Positions 5,086 to 6,936 of a stretch of 6,936 bases of DNA are shown one piece after another (the first letter of the stretch is position 1; each line of letters begins with the position of its first letter). The notes below the pieces were generated by a model, which saw nothing but the letters and a program-made list of their open reading frames with translations, was not told the DNA's origin and did no database searches. Source of the stretch: Rhodospirillaceae bacterium (GTDB taxonomy: Bacteria; Pseudomonadota; Alphaproteobacteria; Rhodospirillales; Magnetovibrionaceae); assembly GCA_029881835.1 (NCBI GenBank), contig JAOULV010000076.1:1-6936 (forward strand), in the 5' to 3' direction. A program made the position numbers and the translations under genes.

Positions 5086-6936
5086 ATGCTTTCACGCAAC
5101 CTTGAACAAACACTGCATCGCGCACTGGCTATGGCCGGTGATTTCCGCCATGAATTCGCAACGCTGGAACACCTGTTGTTAGCGCTAATCGAAGACAATG
5201 ATGCATTGGCGGTAATGAAGGCTTGTGGGGTTGATACCTTGCATGTGCGCGATGAATTGGTCGATTTCCTGCAAAACGAATTTGTGCAAAACGCGCCAGA
5301 TTACCTAGAAGACCCCAAACCGACATCCAGCTTTCAGCGCGTTATTCAGCGCGCCATTATTCACGTTCAATCATCCGGTCGCGAAGAAGTAACCGGCGGC
5401 AACGTACTGGTCGCGCTTTTTTCCGAACGCGAATCCCACGCGGTTTATTTCCTGCAAGAACAAGACATGACCCGCCTTGATGCGGTCAATTATATATCCC
5501 ACGGCATAGCCAAAGCACCCGGCGTATCCGATACCCGCACCGTGCACGGGGTGGACGAAATGGCCGATGGCGAGGAAGTAGTGAAAAAGGGGCGTGAAGC
5601 CCTGGATGCATATTGTGTGAACCTAAATGAAAAAGCCATGGACGGCCGCATTGACCCGCTTATTGGGCGCGACGCGGAAATAGACCGCACCATTCAGGTT
5701 TTGTGTCGCCGGACCAAAAACAACCCGCTTTATGTGGGTGACCCCGGTGTCGGTAAAACCGCCATCGCCGAAGGGTTGGCGCTACGCATAACCCGGGGCG
5801 AAGTGCCGGAGGTGCTGAAAGACGTTCATATCTGGGCTTTGGATATGGGCTCGCTTTTGGCCGGCACGCGTTATCGGGGTGATTTCGAAGAACGCTTAAA
5901 ATCCGTAATCCGCGAACTTGAGGCCGAGGTCAATAACGTGTTGTTTATTGATGAAATCCACACCGTAATCGGTGCGGGGGCCACATCCGGCGGTTCGATG
6001 GACGCATCTAACATACTAAAGCCATCATTGGCCTCAGGTGCGCTAAGATGCATGGGTTCCACCACCTACAAGGAATACCGCCAGCATTTTGAAAAAGATC
6101 GTGCCCTGGTTAGGCGTTTTCAAAAAATTGACGTTCACGAACCAAGTATCGAAGACACAATCAAGATTTTGAAGGGCCTGAAGCCGTATTATGAAAAGCA
6201 TCATTCGGTGCGTTATTCCGACGGGGCGATCAAAAGCGCGGTTGAGCTTTCTTCCAAATATATCAATGATCGCAAGCTCCCAGATAAGGCAATTGATGTG
6301 ATAGATGAAGTTGGCGCATCGTTAATGTTGTTGCCGGCAAGCAAGCGCAAAAAGACAATATCGGTAAAAGATGTCGAAGCGGTGGTTGCCAAAATCGCGC
6401 GCATCCCGCCTAAAAGCATATCGTCTGATGATAAAAAGGTTCTTCAGCATCTTGAGCGCGACCTTAAAACCATGGTCTTCGGTCAAGACACCGCGATTGA
6501 GGCCTTGGCAGGATCCATCAAACTGGCCCGTGCTGGCTTGCGTGACCCTGAAAAACCAATTGGTTGTTATTTGTTCTCAGGGCCCACCGGCGTCGGCAAG
6601 ACCGAGGCCGCGCGCCAACTAGCCATGACTTTGGGGGTTGAATTAAACCGCTTTGATATGTCTGAATACATGGAACGCCATTCGGTTTCGCGCCTAATCG
6701 GTGCGCCGCCGGGCTATGTCGGGTTCGATCAAGGTGGTATTCTGACTGATAAGGTTGACCAGCAGCCCCATTCGGTATTGCTGTTAGATGAAATAGAAAA
6801 GGCCCATCCCGATGTGTTCAATATTTTGCTGCAGGTGATGGACCACGGCAAGCTGACCGATAACAACGGCAAAACTATCGATTTCCGCAATACGGTGCTG
6901 ATTATGACCACCAATGCCGGTGCCTCGGAAATGGCC
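5086..6936 (+). CDS. clpA: ATP-dependent Clp protease ATP-binding subunit ClpA, 3'-truncated
   Basis: Hexameric AAA+ unfoldase that threads proteins into ClpP. The frame is open from ATG 5086 to the window end (617 codons). About 140-160 residues are missing. The start MLSRNLEQTLHRAL is typical. Residues 1-145 are the Clp N-domain that docks ClpS. The first ATPase module has Walker A GDPGVGKT (218-225), pore loop GTRYRG (260-265, Tyr263), Walker B FIDE (Asp289, Glu290) and DRALVRRF with likely arginine fingers. The second has Walker A GPTGVGKT (499-506), pore motif GYVG (543-546), Walker B LLDE (Asp568, Glu569) and sensor MTTNAG. There is no coiled-coil middle domain between the modules, which fits ClpA and not ClpB. 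The window stops just before the expected IGL/IGF loop that contacts ClpP. The gap after clpS is 6 bases. AAGGA at 5068-5072 is 13 bases from the start, so translational coupling to clpS is likely. Confidence 0.96.
   Translation, partial: MLSRNLEQTLHRALAMAGDFRHEFATLEHLLLALIEDNDALAVMKACGVDTLHVRDELVDFLQNEFVQNAPDYLEDPKPTSSFQRVIQRAIIHVQSSGREEVTGGNVLVALFSERESHAVYFLQEQDMTRLDAVNYISHGIAKAPGVSDTRTVHGVDEMADGEEVVKKGREALDAYCVNLNEKAMDGRIDPLIGRDAEIDRTIQVLCRRTKNNPLYVGDPGVGKTAIAEGLALRITRGEVPEVLKDVHIWALDMGSLLAGTRYRGDFEERLKSVIRELEAEVNNVLFIDEIHTVIGAGATSGGSMDASNILKPSLASGALRCMGSTTYKEYRQHFEKDRALVRRFQKIDVHEPSIEDTIKILKGLKPYYEKHHSVRYSDGAIKSAVELSSKYINDRKLPDKAIDVIDEVGASLMLLPASKRKKTISVKDVEAVVAKIARIPPKSISSDDKKVLQHLERDLKTMVFGQDTAIEALAGSIKLARAGLRDPEKPIGCYLFSGPTGVGKTEAARQLAMTLGVELNRFDMSEYMERHSVSRLIGAPPGYVGFDQGGILTDKVDQQPHSVLLLDEIEKAHPDVFNILLQVMDHGKLTDNNGKTIDFRNTVLIMTTNAGASEMA

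Noticed and set aside
6371..6622. 83-codon + strand ORF inside clpA
   Set aside because: The continuous clpA frame covers this stretch and carries the second Walker A motif; the other frame is low-complexity shadow.

Overview
This window holds ordinary bacterial housekeeping genes, most likely from an alphaproteobacterium of moderate G+C. The pointers are an adjacent clpS-clpA pair of alphaproteobacterial style, a D,D-carboxypeptidase with a C-terminal SPOR domain, and a ugd-pgm sugar-nucleotide pair. The order or genus cannot be fixed from the sequence alone. I looked on both strands for mobile elements, CRISPR arrays, tRNA or rRNA genes and defence-type cassettes and saw none. I do not think the window contains an undescribed system. 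The points worth checking concern regulation and gene packing.

Region 1 (1-3105, + strand) is a tightly packed, probably single transcript. It carries a 5'-truncated UDP-glucose 6-dehydrogenase gene, then a phosphomannomutase/phosphoglucomutase gene 12 bases later. A small gamma-glutamylcyclotransferase-like gene follows, whose TTG start overlaps the mutase stop by 8 bases. The first two enzymes serve hexose-phosphate to sugar-nucleotide metabolism (glucose-6-P to glucose-1-P, and UDP-glucose to UDP-glucuronate). The linking uridylyltransferase is not in the window. The pathway feeds polysaccharide, LPS or capsule synthesis.

Region 2 (3106-4374, - strand) is a peptidase S11 D-alanyl-D-alanine carboxypeptidase with signal sequence, catalytic domain and SPOR domain. 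It converges on region 1 with no intergenic base at all: the two stop codons touch inside the palindrome CTAGCTAG.

Region 3 (4375-4716) is a 342-base divergent control region between the carboxypeptidase and clpS. It contains an AT-rich block followed by a good match to a heat-shock (RpoH/sigma-32) promoter facing clpS. It also has a perfect TATAAT overlapping a short inverted repeat, and a Shine-Dalgarno sequence on each side.

Region 4 (4717-6936, + strand) is clpS followed 6 bases later by clpA, which runs off the window. Together they encode the N-degron adaptor and the AAA+ unfoldase of the ClpAP protease. The clpA reading frame stays open from 5086 to the last base, with both ATPase modules recognisable.
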